Assembly (NCBI GenBank): GCA_004551485.1
Contig: SBLD01000004.1
Coordinates: 186,001-250,000, forward strand
Direction: 5' to 3'
DNA from: Billgrantia azerbaijanica
Lineage (GTDB): Bacteria; Pseudomonadota; Gammaproteobacteria; Pseudomonadales; Halomonadaceae
Length of the DNA stretch: 64,000 nucleotides
Shown here piece by piece: positions 46,901 to 56,900 of this stretch (position 1 is its first letter; the number at the start of each line of letters is the position of its first letter). The notes under the pieces are model-generated. The model was not told where the DNA came from. It searched no databases and saw only the letters and a list, made by a program, of their open reading frames with translations. The position numbers were made by a program, and so were the translations under genes.

Positions 46901-48672
46901 CAGCTGGCTATCATCTCTAGCGCCCCGGATACATACAGTTGCCGCATCAGTCCCCTCTGGATTTTTCCGCTGGTCGTTTTACGCATGCTGGTTGGTAGCA
47001 CGAATATAATCTGATTTAAGGGGATGCCGTGGTTTTCGGCGACAGAAGCCCGGATGGCCGCCTTAACCTTCTTGGCGTTCTCGTTCAGGCATCTCTTGAT
47101 TTCACGGTTGACCTCTATTGCGGCGACAAGGGATTGGCGTTGCTCATCGTCGTCATAGCAGAAAACAGCACAGCTTTGGGGTTTCTCCCTATCGAAGGAT
47201 TCAATCACCGAGTATTCGATATCCTCGGGATGCAGATTTCGGCCCTCGCAGATAATCAAATCCTTCAGCCGGCCACAAATATAAAGCTGACGGTCCTGCT
47301 GACCCAGGAAACCGAGGTCGCCAGTGCGCAGGAAATGCCGTCCGGGGGCATCCGCCACTTGGGCCCGGAAGGAGGTCAAGGTCGCTTTTTCGTTCTGCCA
47401 GTACCCGGCAGCGATGGTTTCGCCGCTTATCCAGATCTCGCCAACCTCGTCGGGGTTGCAGCGCCTGCCGGTCTCGGGATTGATGATGGCCACATCGACT
47501 TCCCAGGACGGTTCGCCACATCCCATCAGCTCGCGGCCGTCAACGGCCTGAGTGGACGCGACGACTCGGTGTTCCAGTTCGAGCTGCCGTACATCGGCGA
47601 CAATCGAACTGGTGGGGCGGCGGACCGGGCCTCCCGAGACAAACAGCGTCGCCTCCGCCAAGCCATAGCAGGGAAGGAAGGAGGTGGCGCGGAAGCCGTG
47701 TTTCTCATAAACGCTACAGAAACGGGACAGGCTGGTAGGGCGAACGACATCGGCACCATTCAGGGCCAGGGTCCAATTCGATAGGTCGAGATCCTTGAAC
47801 CTCTCGGCTGAATATCGCTCCACGGCCAGGTTGTAGGCGAAATTGGGCCCACCGGCCATAGTTGCCTTGTAATCGGAGATTGCCTGCAACCAGATGGATG
47901 GTTGGCGAACAAAGGTACTGGGCGCCATGATGACCGTGTGGTTGCCCAATACGATTGGCAGCAGTTGACCGAGGATAAGCCCCATATCGTGGTGATGGGG
48001 TTGCCAAGTCACAATGTTGGTAGTGTGATCAAGCTCCCAGGAATCTCGCATCATGCGAAGATTGGTCGTGATGTTGCGGTGGGTAACCATCACCCCCTTG
48101 GGGTCTGAGGTTGAGCCGGAGGTGTACTGCAGGAAGGCGACCTGATCCGGATCGATACCGGACGGCTGCTGGCTCCAATCGATGTAATCGTCATTGTCAG
48201 AGGCTTCGATGGGCGCATGCCAGTGCAGGTCGGCGACACCGGCATCGGCAAAGGCGGCACGCAGTTCGGCAAGAGACGAATCGGGCGTCAAAGCCAAGGT
48301 TGCGCCAGAATCTTCGATTATCTTCACACAACGGTACAGGCGGCGGCGGGTCGGCAGGTTCACCGGTACGGCGATACGGTCCGACATCAGGCATGCGACA
48401 AAGCTGGCGATAAAATCCAGGCATTGAGGGAATAAAAGCACTATCCGGTCGCCGGGCAGACTGCTGTGGTGTAGTTGCTCGGCAATCGCCCGTGCCTTCT
48501 GGAACAATTGCAAATAGGTAAGGCTGTCGCTTTCCCTGCCTTCTTCGTCAAGGAAGGTGAACAGGGTTTTATCGGGATGCATCCATGCCCGCAATGCAAG
48601 TGTATCCTGTACGGGTAACATCGCCGCTGCTGTGAAAAGTTCTTGCCGGGTCATTTGTGTCTTATCGAACAT
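46900..48672 (-). CDS. Fatty acyl-AMP ligase (FAAL)
   Basis: 590 aa ANL-superfamily enzyme. It activates a fatty acid as acyl-AMP and passes it to an ACP without CoA. Motifs: A3 YTSGSTSDPKGVMVTHRN, WQPHHHDMGLI (typical of FAAL), CYGLAEATLFVSGG, GRLKDLIICEGRNLHPEDIE and the C-terminal catalytic Lys in RKTTSGKIQRG. Start taken at MFDKTQ (48672), with GGAGG nine bases upstream; the frame is open to 48726. Its first codons overlap the end of the ACP gene, so acyl acceptor and ligase are coupled. It is the likely starter loader of the pathway. Confidence 0.92.
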   Translation of the reverse strand: MFDKTQMTRQELFTAAAMLPVQDTLALRAWMHPDKTLFTFLDEEGRESDSLTYLQLFQKARAIAEQLHHSSLPGDRIVLLFPQCLDFIASFVACLMSDRIAVPVNLPTRRRLYRCVKIIEDSGATLALTPDSSLAELRAAFADAGVADLHWHAPIEASDNDDYIDWSQQPSGIDPDQVAFLQYTSGSTSDPKGVMVTHRNITTNLRMMRDSWELDHTTNIVTWQPHHHDMGLILGQLLPIVLGNHTVIMAPSTFVRQPSIWLQAISDYKATMAGGPNFAYNLAVERYSAERFKDLDLSNWTLALNGADVVRPTSLSRFCSVYEKHGFRATSFLPCYGLAEATLFVSGGPVRRPTSSIVADVRQLELEHRVVASTQAVDGRELMGCGEPSWEVDVAIINPETGRRCNPDEVGEIWISGETIAAGYWQNEKATLTSFRAQVADAPGRHFLRTGDLGFLGQQDRQLYICGRLKDLIICEGRNLHPEDIEYSVIESFDREKPQSCAVFCYDDDEQRQSLVAAIEVNREIKRCLNENAKKVKAAIRASVAENHGIPLNQIIFVLPTSMRKTTSGKIQRGLMRQLYVSGALEMIAS

Positions 48673-48952
48673 TGGGATGTGCCTCCGGGCCTGCAAATTC
48701 GTTTCGAGTTGCGGCGATCGTCTCATCTATGGCCTGGGAAAGTTCGGCAATGGTGGGGTGTTCGAAGATCAGGGTGGGCGACAGATTGATAGAGAACTTT
48801 TCCTCGAGAATCCCGATTAGTTTGGTGCCGGCGATGGAACCCATTCCGAACGCTCCAAAATTAACCTCTGAATCTACGTCATCAAGGGGCAGTTTCATCT
48901 CCTCACATATAAACTGGGTAATTAGGTTTTCTATACTATCTGCTACGCTCAT
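48662..48952 (-). CDS. Stand-alone acyl carrier protein
   Basis: 96 aa. ACP fold with the phosphopantetheine site in FGAFGMGSIAGTKLI, where the usual DSL is GSI; the Ser is kept. Helix II and the closing LIFEHPTIAELSQAI are typical. Overlap with the FAAL start makes it the probable partner that receives the acyl group. Confidence 0.9.
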   Translation of the reverse strand: MSVADSIENLITQFICEEMKLPLDDVDSEVNFGAFGMGSIAGTKLIGILEEKFSINLSPTLIFEHPTIAELSQAIDETIAATRNEFAGPEAHPNVR

Positions 48953-48977
48953 CAGCTTGTCTCCTTGCTATTGCTTT

Positions 48978-51008
48978 TTATTTTGACGGTCTCGCTTGAG
49001 TTGGACAGAGCATTTCCGTAAGGTCTTTTGCCGATATGTCTGTTGGTACGCCTCCCTTGGCGTTGTTCAGCCAAAGATTCAACAGCATCAGAGAGGAATC
49101 ACCGGTGATAAGGCTGGGAAATTGTCCTTCCGATAGTTGTCTGCGCAAGCGGGCGCGACGTTCGACTGCATTCAGTTTCCCGTGATCGTCGAATAAACTT
49201 TCTGGAATAAGGGGCGAGTCGCGGTTCGTAGCGGAGACAGTTGTCGAACGGATAAGTTGCAGATCAGGCCCTTGCGGTTCCAGGTAAAGGCGCTGAAGTT
49301 CGATCGACTGTAGGGCCGCCGCTTCGTCCAGCACGTAGCAGAACGACGACGTAGCGAACTCGGGGAAACGCCAATCCGGCAGGGGCCGATATTGCCGATA
49401 GGAAAGCTGACGAAGCCGGCTCTTGATTTCGGCTGGCAGCGAGGCTTCGCGGGTGATGAGAAAAGCTGAGCCGCCCATAACGAAATCGGCACCCAGTGCC
49501 AGCAAGGCCTCCACAAGGGGAGCGCTACCCGCAATCCCTCCGACGCCGATCAGGGGCTTTTGTCTATGTGGCTGGGCGCTGATAAGGGCCTCTCTTTGGG
49601 CCATAACCTCCAGTACCAGTGCCAACGATGATACCTGCGTCGTGTGGGGCGCCGAGAGGTCGATGCATACCGCATCCGCCTCGGTGAGAAAGGCTTTCGC
49701 GGCTTCGGCATCCTGTACTCTTGCGAGCAGACGGGTCTCTCCGCTGCTTTCTTCGCGAAAACGGGATATGGCAGCCGATGGTTTTGACTGACCGCGAACC
49801 TCAATGCAGCGAATATCATGTTGCCGGAACAGCTGGAGTAGCCGATCGAGATGGTCCGAGACTGCGGCGCTAGCGTTCAGTGCGGCACCGAACTTTCCGC
49901 GCGTTGTCTCATCTGCCGCGAGCTTGGCCAGAGTCATATCCAGGGTATCTAGGTCGAGAGCCTCGGTATCCAGAATGCTAAGCACACCATGGCGTGCAAC
50001 GCTCGAAATTAATTCCGGGCCCGCACCTCCATTCCCCAATGAACCTATGACAAAGGGGTAAGAACATGAGAAATGTTGGCAGAAATCGTGGCTGGTCCAG
50101 CCCGTTGACGCGGGAGGCGTCAGGTCCTCGTTTTGAACACCTTTCTGCCGGCCCCGATCAGCTGGAGAAAAGTTTGATCGAATATCGTCAATCATAGGCG
50201 TGAGGATTGCCGGGCTGCCGATCTCGATAAATTCCTCGACCCCACCGTTCAGTAGGTACTCGATGCAGAGCTTCCACTGAACCGGGCTGGCAATATGTCG
50301 GGCCAGGGTTTCAGGAAAGGTTTCGGCCAAGTGCGGCTCCGCCGTCAGGTTGGCGATTACGGGAATTGACGGCGCCTGGAATGGAATGTCCGCAAGGTAG
50401 GTACGGAACTGTTGCTGGGCCTGTTTCATATGGCTGGTATGGAACGGCCCGCTTACTTTAAGCATAAGCGCCCGGCAGCCCTTGTCCGAGCAGAAGGATA
50501 CAAAGGACTGTAGCGCCTCGGACGGACCGCCCACGACAATCTGGCTGGGGCTGTTTATATTGGCGATTTCGATTCCCTGTATAGCGGATGCTGAGATCAT
50601 CTCGGTCACTTGCGGCTGCGAACGGCCCAGCACGGCGGCCAAGCCACCGGCATCCGCCTGGGCCATCAGGGCTGCGCGCATCTGTACGATGCGCAGGCCG
50701 GTTGCGAAGTCGAAGACATCGGCCGCGGCCAGGGCCGCATATTCGCCGACACTGTGTCCCACTAAAAAATCCGGCGAGTCCTCACCGTCGACGGCGGCGA
50801 GGTAGCCCAGGTAGGAAACGACATAGATTGCCGGTTGGGTGAACGCCGTTAGGTTCAGTTCATTATGCGGGTCTTCCAGGCACAGCGATGCGATGGAATA
50901 ACCCAGTACCTCGTCGGCCAGGCTGACCAGTTCGGGATAACGGGGTAGCAGAGTGGACCCCATTCCCTTGCGCTGGATACCCTGACCGGGAAAGACAAAT
51001 GCTTTCAT
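48978..51008 (-). CDS. Trans-acyltransferase fused to PfaD/ER-like domain
   Basis: 676 aa. The N-terminal 290 residues are a malonyl-CoA:ACP transacylase (FPGQGIQRKGMGS, GHSVGEYAAL with nucleophile Ser86, GPFHTSHM with His190). The C-terminal part follows the PfaD-type flavin enoylreductase pattern found in many trans-AT clusters (PFVIGSLGNGGAGPELISSVARHG and GVGGIAGSAPLVEALLALGADFVMGGSA), but it is shorter and the usual NLIHSP block reads ALNASA, so the catalytic His is missing. Start at 51008 has AGGAGG eight bases away and overlaps the KS gene by four bases. The AT would load malonate on the AT-less PKS modules. Confidence 0.85.
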   Translation of the reverse strand: MKAFVFPGQGIQRKGMGSTLLPRYPELVSLADEVLGYSIASLCLEDPHNELNLTAFTQPAIYVVSYLGYLAAVDGEDSPDFLVGHSVGEYAALAAADVFDFATGLRIVQMRAALMAQADAGGLAAVLGRSQPQVTEMISASAIQGIEIANINSPSQIVVGGPSEALQSFVSFCSDKGCRALMLKVSGPFHTSHMKQAQQQFRTYLADIPFQAPSIPVIANLTAEPHLAETFPETLARHIASPVQWKLCIEYLLNGGVEEFIEIGSPAILTPMIDDIRSNFSPADRGRQKGVQNEDLTPPASTGWTSHDFCQHFSCSYPFVIGSLGNGGAGPELISSVARHGVLSILDTEALDLDTLDMTLAKLAADETTRGKFGAALNASAAVSDHLDRLLQLFRQHDIRCIEVRGQSKPSAAISRFREESSGETRLLARVQDAEAAKAFLTEADAVCIDLSAPHTTQVSSLALVLEVMAQREALISAQPHRQKPLIGVGGIAGSAPLVEALLALGADFVMGGSAFLITREASLPAEIKSRLRQLSYRQYRPLPDWRFPEFATSSFCYVLDEAAALQSIELQRLYLEPQGPDLQLIRSTTVSATNRDSPLIPESLFDDHGKLNAVERRARLRRQLSEGQFPSLITGDSSLMLLNLWLNNAKGGVPTDISAKDLTEMLCPTQARPSK

Positions 51009-53983
51009 GTAGCTGTCCTCCTGGATGGCTGTACGGATCGTGACGGGGGCGTCGGGCGTGCTGCCAACCCATCTAGGGAGATGGCCGGTTTTTTGTCCAC
51101 GCCGAATGCCCGGACCGAGGCGAGCCCGGCACGGTCGTCCCAATTCACAACGATTCTCCGTAGGCTGGAGGCTGCCACGGCATCCACGGTCAGGCGGTCC
51201 AATCTGAAGGGCGCGACAGGCCCATCGATGCGGTTGTTCATACTCAACAGGTGGGCAAGCCCGCTCAGAACCGTACTGGTGAAAGCCGCCCAGAACCGGA
51301 TGTCGCCAGGGCCTTGCCGTGGAAGGGACAGCTGTGCGTCGAGCCGGTTGGGGGAGAACTCGACACTTTCCACGTAACGGCAGGACGTGGAGAAATCCAG
51401 CCCGAGGCGAGTCAGTTGCTGGTAATAAGCATCGCCTGAGATCGATTGCATATCGAGGGGGGCCGGAGTGTCGCCCGGAACCGGGTCCGCCCGCTCCGTA
51501 AGCCGGCAGGTCTGAAGCAGGACCCTGTCACAGGGCTCCGATATCAGGCCCTGTACTGTCTCTCCCCGCGCGGTGGCGGTCTGGCGGTGCATGATCTCCT
51601 GGTCGGGCGTCAATATTATTGGCGGACCGAATTCTACGTCGGCGAGATGTAGCCGCTGAACCGCTGTCCGGGACAAAAGATGCTCGATCATCGAACCCAG
51701 AGCGGCGATTGACGCTGGCAGAGGCGCTGGGCCGGACCAGCATTGATCCCAGGCCGTCGAGGGACGTTGTGACGTACCATGGTGGTTGAGAGTCTTGCGC
51801 TCTGGCGTTGCTTCGTACCAGACCCGGTCCAAGCGGAATGGATAGGCGGGGAGGGGGATCTTGGCCGGCAGCGGTTCACCGGGGTAGAGCTCGTCCCACT
51901 GCAGGACAGCCGCCTTCGTGGTGACCCAGTAGCGTGCCCATTTCAGCAGAGCGGCCCGGTCCGGCCATTTTTTCTGAGGCTCGGGGCGTTGGGCTGAGGT
52001 GTACTTTGCTGCCCGGACTGTCGCTTGGACCCAGGGAGCATCCTCGGCAGCGGGATCTTGCAGGTACCCGCGCAGCTGTTCGAGCAGCTCGCCCTTGTTG
52101 CCGGCAACCAGCGCCAGCCGCTCGGACATGAAATCCCGGCCTTCTAGCAAACTGCGGGTGATTTGCGCCAAGCTTGCCAGGCGGATGGCCGAGGACGCCA
52201 AGGCTGTCCGGCATATCAGACGATGGGCCGCTGTATCATCCTGTTGGTGAATCGGATTCCGTTGCTGCACCAGACGGTTTGCCACTTCCTCCAGAGTGAT
52301 GCAGCCATGCAGTGTGGTTAAATCGGCTTTGAGTCCCAAGGGCTGGGCGATCCGGTTTAGAATCTCGGTAAACTGAGAGGCTGAGAGCCCCAGGTCGGCC
52401 AGATTGGCGGGGGCCTCGGCCGACGCCTGCGATGGCAGGTCCAAAGCGTTGCGCATACCCTGCAACAGGCTCTTCTGGTCGATCCGCAAGGCTTCCTTCT
52501 CGTCTTCTTCCAGGAAGGTGACGAGCTGCCGTACCCGGGTATCGAGCCCTTGATTATCTTTTGCCGACAACAGGACCAGGTACGCGTGTGGGGTAGCGTC
52601 CGATACTTCATCTCCGGTCGTTGTTTTCCCTGTTATCGATATCGAGGGCACCGTGTGGGATTGCAGCACCACATGGGCATTCACTCCACCAAACCCGAAT
52701 GAACTCACGCCGGCGAGAAGAGGGGAATGGTCTCCCATATCTGCTGCCTCACCTCCCCAGGGCACCGCATCCGTTGGCACGAATAGCGGGGTATCCTGCA
52801 ACTGGATGTGGGGGTTGGGGTCCTGATGGTGCAGGTTGCCGGGTATCCTTCGATGCTGCATGGACAGCAGGGCTTTTATGAGCGACGCGATACCCGCGGC
52901 GGCCTCGAGGTGGCCGATGTGGCTTTTCGAAGCCCCGAGCGCAATTCGATCGGGAGCCGAATCAAGCTCGGTTGCGCTCCGGGCTAACGCCTTCTTGAGG
53001 CCATTGACCTCGATGGGGTCCCCCAGTGGCGTGCCCGTGCCGTGGGTTTCGATCAGTCCTGCTTGGCGCAGGGAAAACCCCGCCCGCTGCCATGCTTCGG
53101 AGACAACCTCCGCTTGAGCCTTGACATTCGGTGCGGTAAAGCTGTGGGCCCGCCCGCCATGATTTTCTGCGCTGCCTCGGATAACGCCATAGATGTAGTC
53201 TCCATTGCGCTCCGCCTCCGCCAATGGCGACAGCACCAGAGCGGCAACCCCCTCGCCGCGGACATAGCCATCGGCACTGGCGTCGAAGGTTCGGCACCGA
53301 CCGGAGCGGCTCAGCATTCCGGCCTTGGCAAAGGCGATGAATAACTCCGGGCCGAGCAGTAGATTGACACCGCCGGCAATTGCTAGGTCGCACTCTCCGT
53401 CGCGCAGGGCCTGAGTCGCGCGATGCACGGCGACCAGCGAACTCGAACAGGCCGTGTCGATGGATTCACTGGGGCCATGGAAATCGAAGGTGAATGAAAC
53501 GCGATTGGCGATGGCGGTGAGTGCTATTCCGGTTCCCCGATAGGCGTCGCTGGCTACGTTGTCGCGGCGCATCAGCACCGGATAGTCGGCATGGCCGACG
53601 CCGACAAACACGCCTACCTTGAGCCCGGTCAGTTGTGCCGGAGCATATCCGGCATCCTCAAGGGCGGCCCAGACCGTCTGCAGGAACACTCGTTGCTGTG
53701 GGTCCATCGCCTGAGCTTCGCGGGGCAGGATACCGAAAAAGCGATGGTCGAAACGGTCCGGGAAAGGCATGAAGCCGCCGCAATTGGAATAGGTCGCGTT
53801 CGGTTGCTCCTCCGATTCGCTGAAATGCTCCTGCCAGATCCAGCGCTCGGGAGGGACCTGTCGTATCATGTCCCGACCCCGGACCAAGTTATGCCAATAG
53901 GCCTTCGGGTCTAATGCCCCCGGAAACCGCCCATGCAAACCGGTTACCGCCACGGGCATGGAGTTGGGCGTTACACCTGACAC
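51005..53983 (-). CDS. Ketosynthase protein with degenerate ACP-like and DH-like regions
   Basis: 992 aa. A complete KS occupies residues 8-455: Cys179 (DTACSSSL), His314 (ETHGTGTPLGD), His358 (KSHIGHLEAAAG). Within the post-KS linker an ACP-like stretch (ADLGLSASQFTEILNRIAQ) lacks the normal D-S motif. The conserved LPAYPFRLDRVWYE end of the KS linker follows near residue 735. The last 230 residues resemble a DH double hot-dog (YYQQLTRLGLDFSTSCRYVES) but have neither the H-x3-G-x4-P His nor the second-lobe Asp. No AT domain. GTG start at 53983 follows GGGGGATAAGTT and overlaps the upstream gene by 13 bases. Confidence 0.85.
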   Translation of the reverse strand: MSGVTPNSMPVAVTGLHGRFPGALDPKAYWHNLVRGRDMIRQVPPERWIWQEHFSESEEQPNATYSNCGGFMPFPDRFDHRFFGILPREAQAMDPQQRVFLQTVWAALEDAGYAPAQLTGLKVGVFVGVGHADYPVLMRRDNVASDAYRGTGIALTAIANRVSFTFDFHGPSESIDTACSSSLVAVHRATQALRDGECDLAIAGGVNLLLGPELFIAFAKAGMLSRSGRCRTFDASADGYVRGEGVAALVLSPLAEAERNGDYIYGVIRGSAENHGGRAHSFTAPNVKAQAEVVSEAWQRAGFSLRQAGLIETHGTGTPLGDPIEVNGLKKALARSATELDSAPDRIALGASKSHIGHLEAAAGIASLIKALLSMQHRRIPGNLHHQDPNPHIQLQDTPLFVPTDAVPWGGEAADMGDHSPLLAGVSSFGFGGVNAHVVLQSHTVPSISITGKTTTGDEVSDATPHAYLVLLSAKDNQGLDTRVRQLVTFLEEDEKEALRIDQKSLLQGMRNALDLPSQASAEAPANLADLGLSASQFTEILNRIAQPLGLKADLTTLHGCITLEEVANRLVQQRNPIHQQDDTAAHRLICRTALASSAIRLASLAQITRSLLEGRDFMSERLALVAGNKGELLEQLRGYLQDPAAEDAPWVQATVRAAKYTSAQRPEPQKKWPDRAALLKWARYWVTTKAAVLQWDELYPGEPLPAKIPLPAYPFRLDRVWYEATPERKTLNHHGTSQRPSTAWDQCWSGPAPLPASIAALGSMIEHLLSRTAVQRLHLADVEFGPPIILTPDQEIMHRQTATARGETVQGLISEPCDRVLLQTCRLTERADPVPGDTPAPLDMQSISGDAYYQQLTRLGLDFSTSCRYVESVEFSPNRLDAQLSLPRQGPGDIRFWAAFTSTVLSGLAHLLSMNNRIDGPVAPFRLDRLTVDAVAASSLRRIVVNWDDRAGLASVRAFGVDKKPAISLDGLAARPTPPSRSVQPSRRTAT

Positions 53984-56900
53984 AACTTATCCCCCATGCC
54001 CGCGACAACCGCTTCTGCACCCTGCGAATGGCGGTTCCATTCGTTGCTGGTAGCCAGATCCGCCGGCTCAATCAGGTGAGCCTTGGGCTCGACGGGACGG
54101 GCATATCCCGCCGCCTTGGCACGTTTTCGGCCCTTGGCTATTTCGACGCTCAGTTCGTGCATATAGGTCGGGCCGTGCATTTCATAGTTGTTGCGGAGAG
54201 TCGACAGGAACTCCCGCTTAATAACTTTCTGCTCGCGCCTGATACTGTCCTGCTGTTCCTCGGCCGTCGGTAAGCGATAGGTGCCGGAAAAGTACTCGGC
54301 AACCATGTTCGCCTGCCTTTCCATCATATCCAGGAAGCCCCAGGTCACAGCCTGAAACAGACCGATGAAGGCGATGTTGTTCGTCTCCGGAATGAAGACG
54401 CGCTGGAAAAGCGGGATATGATTGTCTTCGACCTTCAGGAGGCCTGGGTCCAGGAAGGGGAAGTCGGTTTGATAGCCGGTCGAGTAGATGATCGAGTCCA
54501 CCTCGATGGAATTACCGTCGGCAAGGTGGACGGTATTCCCCTCGATCCGACGGACTTCGGGAACGATCTTGAGCTTGCCGTCACCTATGCGGTTGGCGAA
54601 GTTCTCGGACAGAGTGGGCAGGCTCGACATCATGAGATGGTCCGGCTTCGGCATGCCCATCTGTTTTCGCTTGGCGATCAGAAGCTTGTACAGGCCGGTG
54701 AACATCAGACCGAACAGGGGGTAGGGCAGGATTTTCTTGACCCACCAATCGTTGAGGTGCCCCATCGCCTTGTCGATGCGGATGCCAAACAGGTAATGCG
54801 GCAATACATAGACACCACGGCGCAAGGAAAGATAGGTCATCTGTGCATCGTAGCTGACATCGACGGCGACCTGCGAGCCGCTGTTGCCGACCCCGACGAC
54901 CAGCACCCGCTTGTCACGGTATTTGTGGCGATAGCGGTAATGTTTGGAATGGATGGCGTCGCCCGCAAAACCGTCGCGATTGACATAGGCGGGATAGTTG
55001 GGGGTGTTATGGTGTCCGTTGGCAACCACCAGCGCGTCGTAGTAGCGGGTTTCACCTGATGCCAGGGTAATGCGCCAGGCACCATTGGCCAGCCGCTCGG
55101 TTCTGGTGACCGCACAGTTCAGGTGGATACTTTCACGCAAATTGAAATGGTCGACGAAGCTTTCCAGATAGTCATGGACCTGACGATGCGACGGGAAATC
55201 GGGATAGCTAGCGGGCATCGGGAAACCAGAGAACTGGTACAGCCCCCGGGGGGTATTCATATTCATGCTGTGCCAGACAGAGGTGTGTTCGCAGGTCTCG
55301 TCGAATGCCCAGATACCGCCGATGCGATCGCGCTTATCGAAGCAATCGAAGGGGATCCCTTTCTCTTTGAGAGCCCGGGCCGTCACCAGTCCCCCGACCC
55401 CAGCACCAATGATGCAGACGGACGGCTGACCGGGGTTACCATGCAGCGGTCGGATACACGAGCGGTTGGTCGCCCCTTGTCTGTCCGAAGGCGAATCCGG
55501 CTGTGCGGGCGTCTTCGGGAAATCGTCAGTCATGTTGTTCCTCCTTGTGTTTTGTGTGACCAGACCCGACAGAAACTCGGCGGTCCGCGTCTCGCCGCGG
55601 TGGCGGTTATGGGCTGCGCAGTCAAGTAAGATGCCATCGACGCCGGCACTCAGATTGCGACGTAGATTGGCTATGATCAGATCCACCTCTTCACGCGTAA
55701 TGGTCAGTGGTGGCAAAAAGCGGATGCAGTTGTTATGGATCGGGCATACAGCTACGGCGACCCCGCATTGCGGGTCCCGTAGCATCGCTCCCCACAGGAG
55801 ATAACCGAAGCTGCGTTCAACGAAGGGGCCGAAGGCCGTGAGGTCGAGTTCTAGGGTCAACAGCAGGCCCTCGCCACGAACGTCGCGGATCAACGGAATA
55901 TCCCGTTGTGCCTGAGATAACGCCTGTTTGAAATAGGCGCCGGTTTCGCGCGCCCTAGCCATCAGGTCGTGCGCATCGATGGTGTGCAGGCTGTTCAATG
56001 CGATATGTGAGGACAGCTGGCAGATTCCCCGTTCCTGAAGGTCCGCCAGGCGCGCCGCATTGTGTCGCCGTGCCCGTTCACTGACGGCATTGGTGGATAG
56101 GACCATCCCCATGGGCACCAGCGAGTCGCACAAGGCGGTCCCCAGGGCGACGATATCCGGCCTGTCGACCAAGCCATGGCTGTGCAGGAACTGGCCCGTC
56201 ACCAGATTGGTTTGTGTTTCATCCAGCCCAATTAGGTAGCCGCCCGCGCTGCGGTGACGGTTGATCAACTCGATCAGATGTCGTGGCACCGGCCGCGAGG
56301 CATTGGCGTCCACCTGGATGGTCTCGAACCAGACCATACCGATCTCGCCACTGAGCAGTTCGGTTTCAAGCTTTTCGGCCGCATCGGGACTGCTGGGATC
56401 AATGAATACAGTGTGGGGATAGATCGGCTGGAACGGCTTGCGGAAGATGTCGAACACCTTGTCGAAAGAGGATGCCGCCGTCATCAGGGTGAACCCCAGA
56501 CCGCCGGTGAAACACAGCAGTTTCTTGCGCTGGGGCGCCGCAAGAAGGCCCAAAGTCAGGGCCGCTTCGACCGCAGTGATGTTGCTGGAGGCCGGTAATG
56601 CTTCCTCCAGGCCTGTTTTCAGGCCGACCAGAGCCTGTAAATCGCTCCAGTAATCATGCTCGGGGTCATGGGCCTTGGCGACCTTATCGATGACGTCCAG
56701 CGGATTCAGGCCCCGTGGGCAGGTACCCACATTGACGAAACAGTCGACGACCTCGCGGGACGAACGCCCATCGAGCGTAAGGCGCGAGCGTACGCCGCGG
56801 GCTTCATAGAATCGCCCGTCGAAGCCATGCATTCGTGCTACTTTGGCATAGCCGGAATTGCCGTAGCGTAAATGTGCGTCGTAGGTGGCGTCCGGAGTGG

